Shown: one piece after another, positions 23,290-33,283 of the stretch
Layout: the number at the start of each line of letters is the position of its first letter
Position numbering within the stretch: position 1 is the first letter of the stretch
From: Bidens hawaiensis
Taxonomy: Eukaryota > Streptophyta > Magnoliopsida > Asterales > Asteraceae
Assembly (NCBI GenBank): GCA_021521415.1
Contig: JAIQDT010000001.1
Location: forward strand, 4,030,001-4,094,000
Direction of reading: 5' to 3'
DNA: 64,000 nt
The notes under the pieces: generated by a model
Seen by the model: the letters and a program-made list of their open reading frames with translations, nothing else
Database searches by the model: none
Told to the model about the DNA's origin: nothing
Made by a program: the position numbers and the translations under genes

Positions 23290-25207
23290 TACTCCCCCTT
23301 GACTGATGATTCTCGGGCTTGTGCTGACGGACAAATATTTAAGTCTTCTCAGCAAACCAATAACTTGTAGCTTCTCATATCATATCTCCCCCTCAAAGTG
23401 AGCAACTCTTGTAGATCATCCCAATCATCCACTTGCGTATGATATGGTTCAATCTTTCAACAATCAGCAGCAAGTCATCAGCTATCCGTCAGCACCAGTA
23501 AAGAAAAACATATCTTTACGTTTAACCTCGTCACACATCTTCATGAACAACTCGATCATTCAACATCCTTCCTTTCGGTTTTCCCTCTCTTGATAACGTT
23601 TATCCCTAATAACTCCTTGAAACTCTTCCACATCCCATTCGCAAAGATGCACTAATGTTTGGGCATATGATTCAGAGTTCCAACCTCCATTAGTAAACCA
23701 TGAATGATCAAATTCATCAATCCAATGACAAGACTCGTATATTCTTCAATAAGATCAACCCGTTCGAGAATCGTCCCCCTAAAAAGAAGTAATCCGCTGT
23801 ATACTCGTAGCCAACATAGATAGGATAAAAGTCCCTCAGTAAGAAGTAAACAAAAAGACACTCGTATCCCACATAGTCAGGTTTTAATCCTAAACACATC
23901 AATTACCAATTGAAAAACAATTGCAGTCTTGAAGTCAGTCAAACGTAGCTTTGCAATCATGAATTACCACCTGAATTGTAGTAAATGTTTGAGAATCCCT
24001 TGCAAACGCAGGATGATACATGCTACATAAACTCATATGAAAGTTTTATCTCCCCCTTTTCATGACAAATTCGGCAAGGTCTTGAATAGTTTTCACAAAT
24101 CTCAAACAAACTCCTCCTTAAATTACTCGTAGTCTCTCCCTCGGCCAGCCGAAACGCGTAAATAGTCGGCCAGAAAATATGTCACCAAAATTTAAGAGAA
24201 GAGTACCCAGTACATTATGAATATCTCAAAAAAATTTCGTTTAAGAAATTTTTTTCCGATTTTCTCGTCAAAAATCACCGAAAATATCAAAAAATAAATA
24301 TAGTCGCCAAAATTTTTAAGAATGAAATTTCAATCACAAGAAGTATTCAGGAAAAATTCGTTCAAGAAACATTTTCCTGCCAAATAACTTTTTTTAACGA
24401 ATCGCCTCTCCATTCGTTGTAAAATAACAACTTCAATTCGTTATAAATATCCACCATTCGTCAACCAGTCTTTCATTCGTTACATACTTAACGAATCTAC
24501 TCAATTCGTTATAAATTACCATCGTAATTCGTTATAACAGTTACACGAATGGCCTTCCATTCGTTAAGATTTCCACTCGGCATACACATAACGAATTACC
24601 TTAATTCGTCATACTATTAACTTAACGAACTCCCTTAACGAATTACCTTAATTCGTTATCATTAACTTAACAAATTGCCTTAATTCATTAAAGTTTCCAT
24701 TTGTTAAGTTTCCATAACGAACTGCTACAGTAACATAACGAATTATGTTGTTGGATCTGAACAGTTCACCGGAAAAGCATATTTCACCGGAAAAATCAGT
24801 TATCTCCCCGGAAAATGCTGTTACATCACCAGATTCTGCAAATCCAAGCTTCATCGATAGTGAAATCATCAAAACACCATAAATATCCATGAAAATCAAC
24901 ACGAACACTCGGATTTTCATTATAATCACGAATCTATCATCCAATTAACTTAAAAACCATTGACATGATCCAAATCTGATCAAACGGTCACATGCTCTTC
25001 CATGGTGGATTCTTCAATACACCATAAATTAACACCAAATTATATCAGAAGCTTCGTATTACCTTAACTAACACGAATTTACCATCAATTCCACCGATAA
25101 CACACTAATTTAATCCAGATCTGACCAAAACTCGATGAACACGAAGAACACGAGTTAACTCAGATTCAACACCTTAATCGATGCAACGAGAGGAGGAGCA
25201 GCCGTCT
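23290..25207 (-). other. Interior of the non-coding LTR element
   Basis: No ORF above chance. Between about 24388 and 24745 there is a dense array of at least fifteen TTCGTTA/TAACGAA motifs, many as facing pairs, matching the motif in its own LTRs. Its leader begins with the primer site at 25208-25220. The remainder shows nothing I recognise. Confidence 0.7.
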
Positions 25208-25220
25208 GCTCTGATACCAA
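25208..25220 (-). other. Primer binding site of the non-coding element
   Basis: The minus strand reads TTGGTATCAGAGC, complementary to initiator tRNA-Met, one base from the LTR at 25222. Confidence 0.85.
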
Positions 25221-25221
25221 T

Positions 25222-25823
25222 TGAGAGAACGTTATACGATCCAGGGTCTAGCTACTAACCCGAATACATCAATCATACAATACGAACACGAATCTGAATA
25301 CGTTAAATAGATACTTTATTAATAGATTATTGATGAATACATTAAGGTGGAGAATAACTAATGAACAGGATAAACAATAACTTAGATCTCTCTCTCTCTA
25401 TCTCTCTCTCTCTATGTACACACGCTCTCTTCCTAAATTATGAACGGGAGCTACCTATTTAAAGGCCAAAGCTCCCATTCGTTAAGTTAGTCTAATTCGT
25501 TATATTTTAGTAACGAATTAGACACCATTCGTTATGCTTCCATCACGAATGGATAATAGCTTAACGAACTAGCCATCATTCGTTATGCCTTCATAACGAA
25601 TGGTCTTATAACTTAGCTAACAGTCTAGTCTATAACGAATGGACCTCATTTGCTATACAATCCATAGCGAATGGGCCATTTTACATTAAATATACATTAA
25701 ATATAAATACTAGACAACCTATAACTTATTCAGTTGCTACGGACACCAAAACCTTGCTCCCCCTTTTCCGTAGCTCTCGAAAACTTTAACTGCAAATCAT
25801 CAGTCACAAACCACGCACTAACA
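25222..25823 (-). repeat. 5' LTR of the non-coding element
   Basis: 602 bp, about 50 bp shorter than its partner because of small deletions in the motif-rich part. A CT repeat (25388-25411), TATA-like CTATTTAAA (25456-25464) and AACGAATGG motifs (25475-25680) are in the same order as in the partner. Confidence 0.9.
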
Positions 25824-25828
25824 AAAAC

Positions 25829-26439
25829 ACGTTTCAACAGAATTGGATACTTTAGTACTCATATCCAGGACATAAATATCATTGGACCGAGGAGATCGCA
25901 TAACAACCATGTCTTCTAGAATGACATATCCTGGTATGAGTATCATGCACTCCTTGTCGTGTATACTTGTTAACACAAATTTGTGACACACTCAACAGAT
26001 TGTGATCCACCTTATCACAATAATTAACTTTCTTAAATGTAATACTACCATTCAAAACTTCTCCTTCTTTTGTATCATTCCCCCCGAATTACCCGCAAAA
26101 GCTACAGAACCTCCTATATTCTTGACATTTGTTAGAAGATTGATGTTGCCGGTAATATGACGAGAGCATCCACTATCCATTATCCAGTTTTCACTATAGT
26201 CTTGGATAAAATCTGCACATGTAGGTAAGATGATTAGTTCAAAATGGTAGCCCAGGCCCCTGTCTTGGAACCCACTTTAGTTTCACTTGAAGAGTTAATT
26301 TTTACTGAATCCAAATGTGGTTTAGCTGCTTATGAATAAGTTACAGGTCTTTTTGACTTTCGTCTCAAATACGTAGCTTGAACTACATTTGTGTTCACAT
26401 TCTTACAAATTGGTTCCGTAGGAACAAATTTGGGTTTTA
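25829..26439 (-). pseudogene. Host copia element: protease and GAG-pre-integrase
   Basis: On the minus strand the frame reads MDSGCSRHITGN, matching the copia aspartic protease VDSGCSRHMTGN in the young element. HNLLSVSQIC and a stretch ending in VLDMSTKVSNSVETC follow before the frame is cut by the insertion at 25823. To its right the gag-pol linker (VNTNVVQATYLRRKSKR) leads into the junction with the non-LTR RT fragment at 26440-26449. Confidence 0.8.
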
Positions 26440-26449
26440 TTTTGACATT

Positions 26450-28842
26450 ATATGTCAGCTACTACAAAGAGATTACAATAAAGTGGCAGGAAAACGGGCA
26501 ACAAGCTGCGCCGCAACCCCCTTTTGAACAAAAAAATTAATCCTACAAAAAACAAAGCTTTGGGACCTAGGAGCTTAAGAGGTTCCGTGTAAGAAACGTG
26601 AACCCTACTCAAAAAATTCACAGCATATGGGGCCAGAAAACCAAATGTATCAAAAGCTAATAGGAGAAAGACATGTTGATTCTTTAAACAAGATTTCTCA
26701 TGTTTAACAACTTTGCTCGATTCAGCCTTCAACGCAGCCTGATCCACAACAAACCCACGTTCCCTGAGCCCAGCAAGAGGAGACACTCCTGTATGATCCA
26801 CACAGCCATGCTTTCCAACTATCTACCCAAGACACGAATATCAGCTGGTCGTAAAGTAGACCTCCCTTTAAGAGGATCCGTGAGAAAGTTAACAGGGGCT
26901 TCCTTTTTAGCAGAAATCCCTGTCTATATAAGAATATCACACAGAACATCCCTAACCAAATCATGTATGTATTTAAATCCAAGCAATTCTTTGCAATGCA
27001 TCATCGCATGGTCTCCAACAAAATCCAAACGGACCTTGCGATAAATTGGGCAAGGCTCATCAGTCGGGAACATACGGATAATTAGTCGTACTTAAGGATA
27101 GCCCGATACTCTAACCCGAACATATGTTGGCCCAATCCTTCAATGGGGATGGCCGTTAGAAAATCCTGAGCCCGAGGAGCCCGAAGGCATTCAAGAACCG
27201 CCTTTTAGTGAGGGGATAGATCAAACTTCACTTCTATACTTTGGGTGATTCCACTAAATAAGGCACTCGTGACAACATGTTGGGCTTTAGGGGGGCGGTG
27301 TTCTTATTAGAGAACCCACTAAGATCAAAATCTGGAAGTGAAGTACGCAAACGATTTATTGCACACCCATAATCAGAGTCCAACCCATAAATATCACAAC
27401 CCCGAATAATATGGTCTTGCCAACACCACGATTGTGCTCTCCAAGCCACTATATCATATGTAGATACATCCTCGGCCGAACATAGACCCAACCCCCAGAA
27501 CGGGTAGGTAGTGATGCCAACCTCCATTGGAGATCCCCGAAGAACGAACCACCACGAACCACGATGTCCTCAATTGCCTTTCGAAGGCCATTGTCAAATA
27601 TAGAAACAGCTTCACCCACATACATAGATTGGCACGTTCTCAAACCGAAAAAAGCTTTGCGACTCCCGTACATGAGCGAAAAAAGCTTTGCGACTCCCGT
27701 ACATGAGCGACTCCTGAAGTCTTGGGAGACAGCTCATCAGTTCCACAGCGCTAGATGCCCTTTTCATAGCCAAACTGCTGATAAACCCCGCATCCCGGCT
27801 TACAGCACCACCAAGGAGTTTCACACCCAGCCCCGGACTTCCAATCCCGCAAGGGAACAACCCCTCCTGCACCTTCACCCCATTGCATGTTGGCCAAAAT
27901 AACTCTGTTTTCTTAACATATAATTCAAAACCCAAACGAGGCCCCTCAAACATGATAATATTTAATGCTTTGGCCACCTCTCTAGTGTCCCCGATAACCT
28001 TACCATCATCCAAGTACCAAGCATGAAAGAGAAGCTTGCACCGATCTTTGATTTGGTGAACAAGTGGGTGCCAAACTAAGGCAAAAAAGAGAGGCCCAAG
28101 ACGGTCCCCTTGTTGAACCCCAGTGGTGGATTTAATGTAAGTATCACCCACATATAACCTAGCCGACTGCCCATATAAAAATCCACCAAAGAGAAATAGA
28201 AGGACATCGACTCCAAACCTCATGTGGAAAGGTCGTCCTATCGACTAAGTTGAAGGCATTAGAGAAATCAACAGTAAGCATAGCCAATGACCCATCCGAA
28301 TTAAAATGATTTAGAAATTTGTTTGCGTTATGGAGCACGGCCTCTGCCCCACTAGGGACTCCCATCCCAATTTGAAAGTTACCGAGGTATTTAGCCATCT
28401 CCATCCTGACACGCCTCATAGCCACCTTGGAGACCAACCGCCTCCAAATGGCCCCACCAGCAATAGGTCTAATCCCGTTGTTCGGTTTAAGCAATGGCGC
28501 AATGGGGGCAGACGCAACAAGCTCTGCCAACATCCTAGGACACCTTCCCCCCAAAAATAAATTAACCACCACAGAAATAGCCTTGATCAGGCCATCCGCA
28601 ATCGGAGACCTCGGTCCGCACAACGCATCTAAAAGGTGTTGGGCTGGCACTCCTTCCCGCCCACATGAAATCCCTTTAGGGAAAGATTTAACGCACCCAA
28701 TCACACTATCAACGTCCGCAATAAGGGGAGGCTCAGAGATCAAAGAATCAGGCATAATCAAAGGAGCCATGATGGGATTCTTAGACAACAATGCATTTAA
28801 AGTATCCTTACCAAAAGGTGCGACCCCTGAAGAGCATAAAAC
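26450..28842 (-). mobile_element. Non-LTR-type reverse transcriptase fragment, 5'-truncated
   Basis: Inserted in the host gag-pol linker with a perfect 10-bp target duplication TTTTGACATT (26440-26449 and 28843-28852). The minus-strand translation shows NNGIRPIAGGAIWRRLVSK, MLTVDFSNAFNLVDR, GVQQGDRLGPLFFALVWHP and the RT active site YLDD (28005-28016). A long C-terminal region ends QKGVAAQLVARFPATLL and a TAA near 26471-26473. Only about 20 bases follow the stop and there is no poly(A). It starts mid-ORF. Frames break several times. I recall a widespread plant protein family with this C-terminus but cannot name the element class. Confidence 0.8.
27646..27707. repeat. 31-bp tandem duplication inside the RT fragment
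   Basis: CGAAAAAAGCTTTGCGACTC plus 11 further bases occurs twice back to back (27646-27676 and 27677-27707). Because 31 is not a multiple of three, it shifts the frame at LMYGSRKAFF, which appears in both resulting frames. Confidence 0.95.
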
Positions 28843-28852
28843 TTTTGACATT

Positions 28853-30033
28853 TCTTTTATCAACATGAATCACCTTGCGTGGATTCACATTAGAAAACAT
28901 GATGTGTGTTTCATCATCACAAGACATAGGTCTTTTCATAATTTCTTTAATCAACAGAACGGTTTGGCTTGTTCATTGATAAACGGATGAATATTCTGTG
29001 ATTTCTTCATTCCACAGTTTCTAACAACATGACATTGTTCGCCACATAGAAAGCATTTTCTCATGTCAAAAACTCACGTTGTGGTTTGGCATAAAATGTT
29101 ACAACATAAGGTTGATGCAAAATAGTAGAAACATGCCCTTTGTTTAAATCATCAAACGTAACAGATTTCTTTTTCATGTAAAAATCAAGATTTGAACAAT
29201 TAGAAAAACTATGTAAAGTGTCAGTTCCAGTTGAATAACAAATTGAACTTTCTTGGCAGATTTTAACAATTGTTTGGCTTTAACCAAAGGATCGGTTGTG
29301 TTTGATGCTTTGGAATTAACAAAACCATGTTCAAGATCTTGTATCTTTGAAGTTTCATTTTGAAAGACGCTTTCTATCAATTCAGGTTTGATAAGATTAA
29401 GCAGCATGTCTTTCTTAGTGTACACTTTGCTAATACCTTTTAACTTAGTGTTCACTTTAGAAGGAACAAGATTGATGAAGCGCATCAACTCTTTGTCAGA
29501 AATCTTTGGTTTTTATGATTTCTTAGCCTTAACCTTAGCAGATTTTTCCTTTTTCACTTTAGATGTGTTTGAACCATACACAGCCTCCTCAAATTCATGA
29601 GGTTCACACAAATGTGATTTGAAAGTGGAATGTTCTAGTCTCCGTGCACAATTTCAGGTTCAACTACATCCTCAATGATTACATTCTCAACAAAGTGAGG
29701 TTTTCGAGTTGAAGATTGACCACTGATGTTGTCATTTTTAACCAGTTTGGGTTTTTCCTCAATGATGACTGGTTTAGTAACAATTTCTTCCTTTCCCACA
29801 AACGGATATGAGGAACAGTCATTAGGGAATAGTGGAGAAACTTCAACAAAAACCGAAGCATTCTTTGAACCTTTTTGTTTACTAGACACTTCAATGATTT
29901 CATTCAACAAAAATGAAGAGTTTCGAAACTTGTCTAATTTACTTTTCAAATCTAGAACCTCATTTTCAAGTTCAGTTATCTTAGTTCTATGTTTAAGAAT
30001 TTCTTGCAATTGTTATCATTAATGGTCAGTTTC
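28853..30033 (-). pseudogene. Host copia element: gag C-terminal part with second zinc knuckle
   Basis: The frame 30009-29635 has heptad-like ITELENEVLDLKSKLDKF, and 29488-29174 continues the Lys/Ser-rich spacer. Near 29020-29060 a CCHC box reads CFLCGEQCHVVRNC. This matches the second knuckle of the young copia gag (CFRCNKLGHLVADC). The frame breaks several times. The right edge is the ACGGA target of the young copia and the left edge is the RT fragment's target site. Confidence 0.75.
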
Positions 30034-30038
30034 ACGGA

Positions 30039-30482
30039 TGTAGGTTCCTGGACGGATCGTACACGGGATGTCGCTATCTGCGCAGGTGCGGAATCCCTGC
30101 GTAGGTAGATACGAGCGTAGAATACGTATAAAATAAACACACGAGCAATAACCGAAACACGTTATATTGATAACCCGAACACGTGACTCGAGGTCACTAT
30201 TACAGACTCTGACTTGTAAACACATAAAACACGAACTAAACAACTTAAACGAACCCTAAAACACCAACTCTATAAACTGTTACGGTGAACAGTATATATA
30301 AACACGACAACTTCGCCTCAGGCGAAGTTGTCCATAACTTCGCTTGTTCAACAAGTTCACCTAAGCGAACTTGTTGACAACTTCGCTCGTTACATAAACA
30401 TAAACATAATCATAAACATAATTACATTACAGACTCGATTACAAACGCTAGACTATGAACTACTGACATACATGTACCAACA
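30039..30482 (-). repeat. 3' LTR of the young copia
   Basis: Plus-strand ends are TGTAGGTTCC and TACCAACA. The TATA box (minus GTTTATATATACTG) lies at 30293-30302. Upstream of it on the minus strand (30303-30390) is a cluster of AACTTCGCC/GGCGAAGTT motifs. The polypurine tract (minus CCAAGGGGGAGTC) borders it at 30483-30495. Confidence 0.95.
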
Positions 30483-30547
30483 GACTCCCCCTTGGCAGTA
30501 GCTTCATATCTTGATCTTCAAAGCTTGAGTCTTGTAATCTTGTATCT

Positions 30548-33283
30548 TTACGCGTGCGCTCCTTCTCTAACACATACCGACACCACCCTTTGATATTTCC
30601 TAGCTTGATCCTTCCAAGCAGGAATGTAGAAGATCTTCTTCTCGTTGAGCATCTTCAGATCAGCTTGCGATAGATTAACAAGATGCATCGGGTCGTAAAC
30701 CCTAAGCACTTCTTGTTCATCCTCATCTTCCATTACCGCCTCCGATGTCTCACAGTCCACGAACCACCATTTTAGGTCTTTGAGCACGTCCTTGGGCATA
30801 AGCTTCATCGGTACTTCTTTAAGGCACCGGATCGGTTTATACTTCATAACCATCCAAGGCTTTCCATCAGCTCTCAAACCTCTATCCTTGTCTTCGACAA
30901 GTTTCCCCTTTTGTGGTTTCAGCAGCTCAAACTTCTTCTCCTTAATGCTCTCTTTCCATACGATCTTTCCGATGACTCTAGCCATGTTATTGTCACTTCG
31001 ATTTATCAACCCCAATCTGGCTAAGTCTTTAACCTCACATTCAGGCAGTGTGTTTAAAGATCTCAAAGTTCTCCTGAAGTACTGAATCCCGTCATATCTT
31101 TTGATCACGAAGAGCCGCAGCTGCTCATCATATATCCAGCAGATAATACCTTTCTTTGCTTCAGCGTATCCCTTAATATTGTAACTCTTTTTGAACATTT
31201 TAGGGACCGCCGATTTCTTCGTATTTACGAACCATTGAGCACAACCTTCCTTCCAATTCGGCTCCTCTTCCCATTCAGTATCTTCCACAACTGTCTCATC
31301 ACCCATATCGGGCATCTCAACCTCTGGAATCTCGTGTTCAATGTCTTCATCTACTATCTCCCCTTCTTCTATCACATTTACAACAATAATTTGCTCACCG
31401 ATCTTCTCTATCTCATCACTCGGCAGCACATCTTCTTCAAGCATAAAATCATCATCATCATCTAGCTCTTTCAACGCGTCGATTACATCATCAACATCAT
31501 CATCAATAGCTACCACATCGTCACCAGCTGCGCTTGTAGACTCCCCCTCAGCTGTGGAAGTACCAAGAGCTATAGAAGTTCTTGGCAGCTCACCACCTGC
31601 ACCTTCCGGTGCATTGGGATCATCGTCTTGATCTTCTCTCCGTTTTGTCCTCAACTCATCTCCCCTACAGCTCATCTCCCCCTGAGATGCCAAGAACGCT
31701 TTCATAGCATCTATTATCTTCCCATGCTCAATCAGGAGGGATGCCTGTAGTTGGTTTGCTTCCACTAGGCTTTTAATAGTCTTTGACTGCTCAGCAACAA
31801 TCCGCTCTAGTGAAGCTATCCTTTCGGAGTCTGAAGTAGGCGTTGGAGTTGGCGAGACATCAGCAGCAGAAGTGACCGCAGGTGGTACACTTGGTAACCC
31901 TGCAGTAGTGGTGACTGTAGACTCAACAAATCGTGCTACTACCACCGATGGAGTCAGCGATTGAGGTGGTAGAGACACAATTGTTGGAGTCGACGTCTCG
32001 ACAGCTGTAACCTGTGCTGTAGAAGGAATAAGAGACATACCAGACAAGGCAGGTGGAGCAAAACGTACCAGCCTTGAAGTTTCTCCAGCTCCCGAACCCA
32101 TACCTGTCCGTTCTCTTCTTGAACGTCTGAGCACTAGCTGAACTGCTTCTTCTTCATCATCCTCCTCATCATCGTCGTCAACTGTTCTCTTCCTCTTTCC
32201 AACCGTTCTCTCCCGAGACACCATCAGTCGTCTCGCTTCAGCAAATGTTTCATCAAGATCGGAGTCAGCTACCGAAGTAACTGCTCTAGTAACATCCATG
32301 GCCTGAGAACCCGAGACATCCATATCAAACAATCCTTGGCCGCTAAAAGCAGCATCAAGGTCGACGTCTTCAGCAGTAGACACAGCAGGCGCAGCTGATA
32401 CAGCATGAGGTGCTGCCGCCTGTTGTGGTCTTGGGTCTCTGAACTCGTCCCCACCAGCAGGAACATACTCCGGGTTGACAAGATACCCGAACAGTGGAGT
32501 ATGCCTGGGACGCAGCTCAGGCTTGCTTCGTGCGCTAGAAGTGCGACACTGAGCAAAGATACGCTTCGTCACACATTCCACATATCTAATAGGGCGTCTC
32601 TGAGGTAGCGACGGAGCCATATGATTGAGAATCATTTGTAAGAATCGAGGATACATAATAAATCGCTCACGCGCCACAGCCCTCCTCTGACGATCAATCT
32701 CGTAAAATATCAGCTGACTAAATGAATATCTTCTGTTGTAAGTCAGGGCAGTCATGGCAGACTGCATCGTCGCGCCCATTCCATCAGTTCCTGCCTTCTT
32801 CCCAGACATGCACACGATCAAGACGTGCATTAGGAAGCGCCACTGATCTAATAAAAATCCTTTTCTACGCTGTGTGTCCCCCAACGGACCTGAATAACCC
32901 ATCCTGAGGTACGCCCCATCACGAAAAGGAGCGACGAACTCCGTTGGGTCATCCCTCGTTTCTTCTCCAAACTGCAAAGCCAACCGTATAGCTTCTGAAG
33001 AAAACTGCACAACATGACCATTTACGGTTGCTCGCATCACCGGGGGCTCAACCCGGCAATCATACTCTACCGACTGCCAAAAGTCTTCAATGTTAGGTAG
33101 TGAAATAGGCAGGGTATTAGTGATCGCATGGAAGATCCTTGAGCGTAGGAGAAATGTGATTATCTCCCTGTAGTCCTCCACGCCACTTGCGTCTGGGTCT
33201 AACATGATGTACTGGTTATGCGCTGGAAAGAACTGTCTTTGATCATTACCGTCATCACCACCAGCACCGCCAACAGCAGCCAT
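30548..33283 (-). CDS. Accessory ORF 3' of pol, 911 residues, intact
   Basis: Uninterrupted frame from ATG at 33283 to the stop at 30548, ending about 50 bases before the polypurine tract. Residues about 35-260 form a conserved domain (IEDFWQSVEYDC, VQFSSEAIRLALQFG, WRFLMHVLIVC, MYPRFLQMILNH) shared with relics at 2652 and 51480. A KRKRTVDDDDEEDDEEE segment looks like a basic nuclear signal plus acidic tract. A Ser/Thr/Pro linker, a coiled coil (IASLERIVAEQSKTIKSL) and a second acidic block follow. The C-terminal domain (GIICWIYDEQLRLFVIKRYD, VYDPMHLVNLSQ) is shared with relics at 1-1404 and 2652-5031. No signal peptide or hydrophobic span is visible, so an envelope role is not supported. It may match the Pfam putative plant transposon domain, which is unverified. 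Confidence 0.85.
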   Translation of the reverse strand: MAAVGGAGGDDGNDQRQFFPAHNQYIMLDPDASGVEDYREIITFLLRSRIFHAITNTLPISLPNIEDFWQSVEYDCRVEPPVMRATVNGHVVQFSSEAIRLALQFGEETRDDPTEFVAPFRDGAYLRMGYSGPLGDTQRRKGFLLDQWRFLMHVLIVCMSGKKAGTDGMGATMQSAMTALTYNRRYSFSQLIFYEIDRQRRAVARERFIMYPRFLQMILNHMAPSLPQRRPIRYVECVTKRIFAQCRTSSARSKPELRPRHTPLFGYLVNPEYVPAGGDEFRDPRPQQAAAPHAVSAAPAVSTAEDVDLDAAFSGQGLFDMDVSGSQAMDVTRAVTSVADSDLDETFAEARRLMVSRERTVGKRKRTVDDDDEEDDEEEAVQLVLRRSRRERTGMGSGAGETSRLVRFAPPALSGMSLIPSTAQVTAVETSTPTIVSLPPQSLTPSVVVARFVESTVTTTAGLPSVPPAVTSAADVSPTPTPTSDSERIASLERIVAEQSKTIKSLVEANQLQASLLIEHGKIIDAMKAFLASQGEMSCRGDELRTKRREDQDDDPNAPEGAGGELPRTSIALGTSTAEGESTSAAGDDVVAIDDDVDDVIDALKELDDDDDFMLEEDVLPSDEIEKIGEQIIVVNVIEEGEIVDEDIEHEIPEVEMPDMGDETVVEDTEWEEEPNWKEGCAQWFVNTKKSAVPKMFKKSYNIKGYAEAKKGIICWIYDEQLRLFVIKRYDGIQYFRRTLRSLNTLPECEVKDLARLGLINRSDNNMARVIGKIVWKESIKEKKFELLKPQKGKLVEDKDRGLRADGKPWMVMKYKPIRCLKEVPMKLMPKDVLKDLKWWFVDCETSEAVMEDEDEQEVLRVYDPMHLVNLSQADLKMLNEKKIFYIPAWKDQARKYQRVVSVCVREGAHA

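Larger units (their letters stand above)
22640..25823 (-). mobile_element. Non-coding LTR retrotransposon (LARD-like) in host copia
   Basis: LTRs at 25222-25823 (5') and 22640-23289 (3') start TGAGAGAACG and end CACTAACA on the plus strand. They are flanked by a perfect 5-bp target duplication AAAAC (22635-22639 and 25824-25828). An iMet primer site lies at 25208-25220, and a polypurine tract (minus strand AAGGGGGAGTA) lies beside 23290. The 1.9-kb interior has no meaningful ORF. The LTRs differ by roughly 9% by eye. It must borrow proteins from an autonomous relative. Removing it rejoins the host element's frame through ETCFVSKASKKD. Confidence 0.9.

Noticed and set aside
30548..33283. Envelope protein label for the accessory ORF
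   Set aside because: No signal peptide, membrane span or glycoprotein-like layout is visible; the position 3' of pol alone is not enough.
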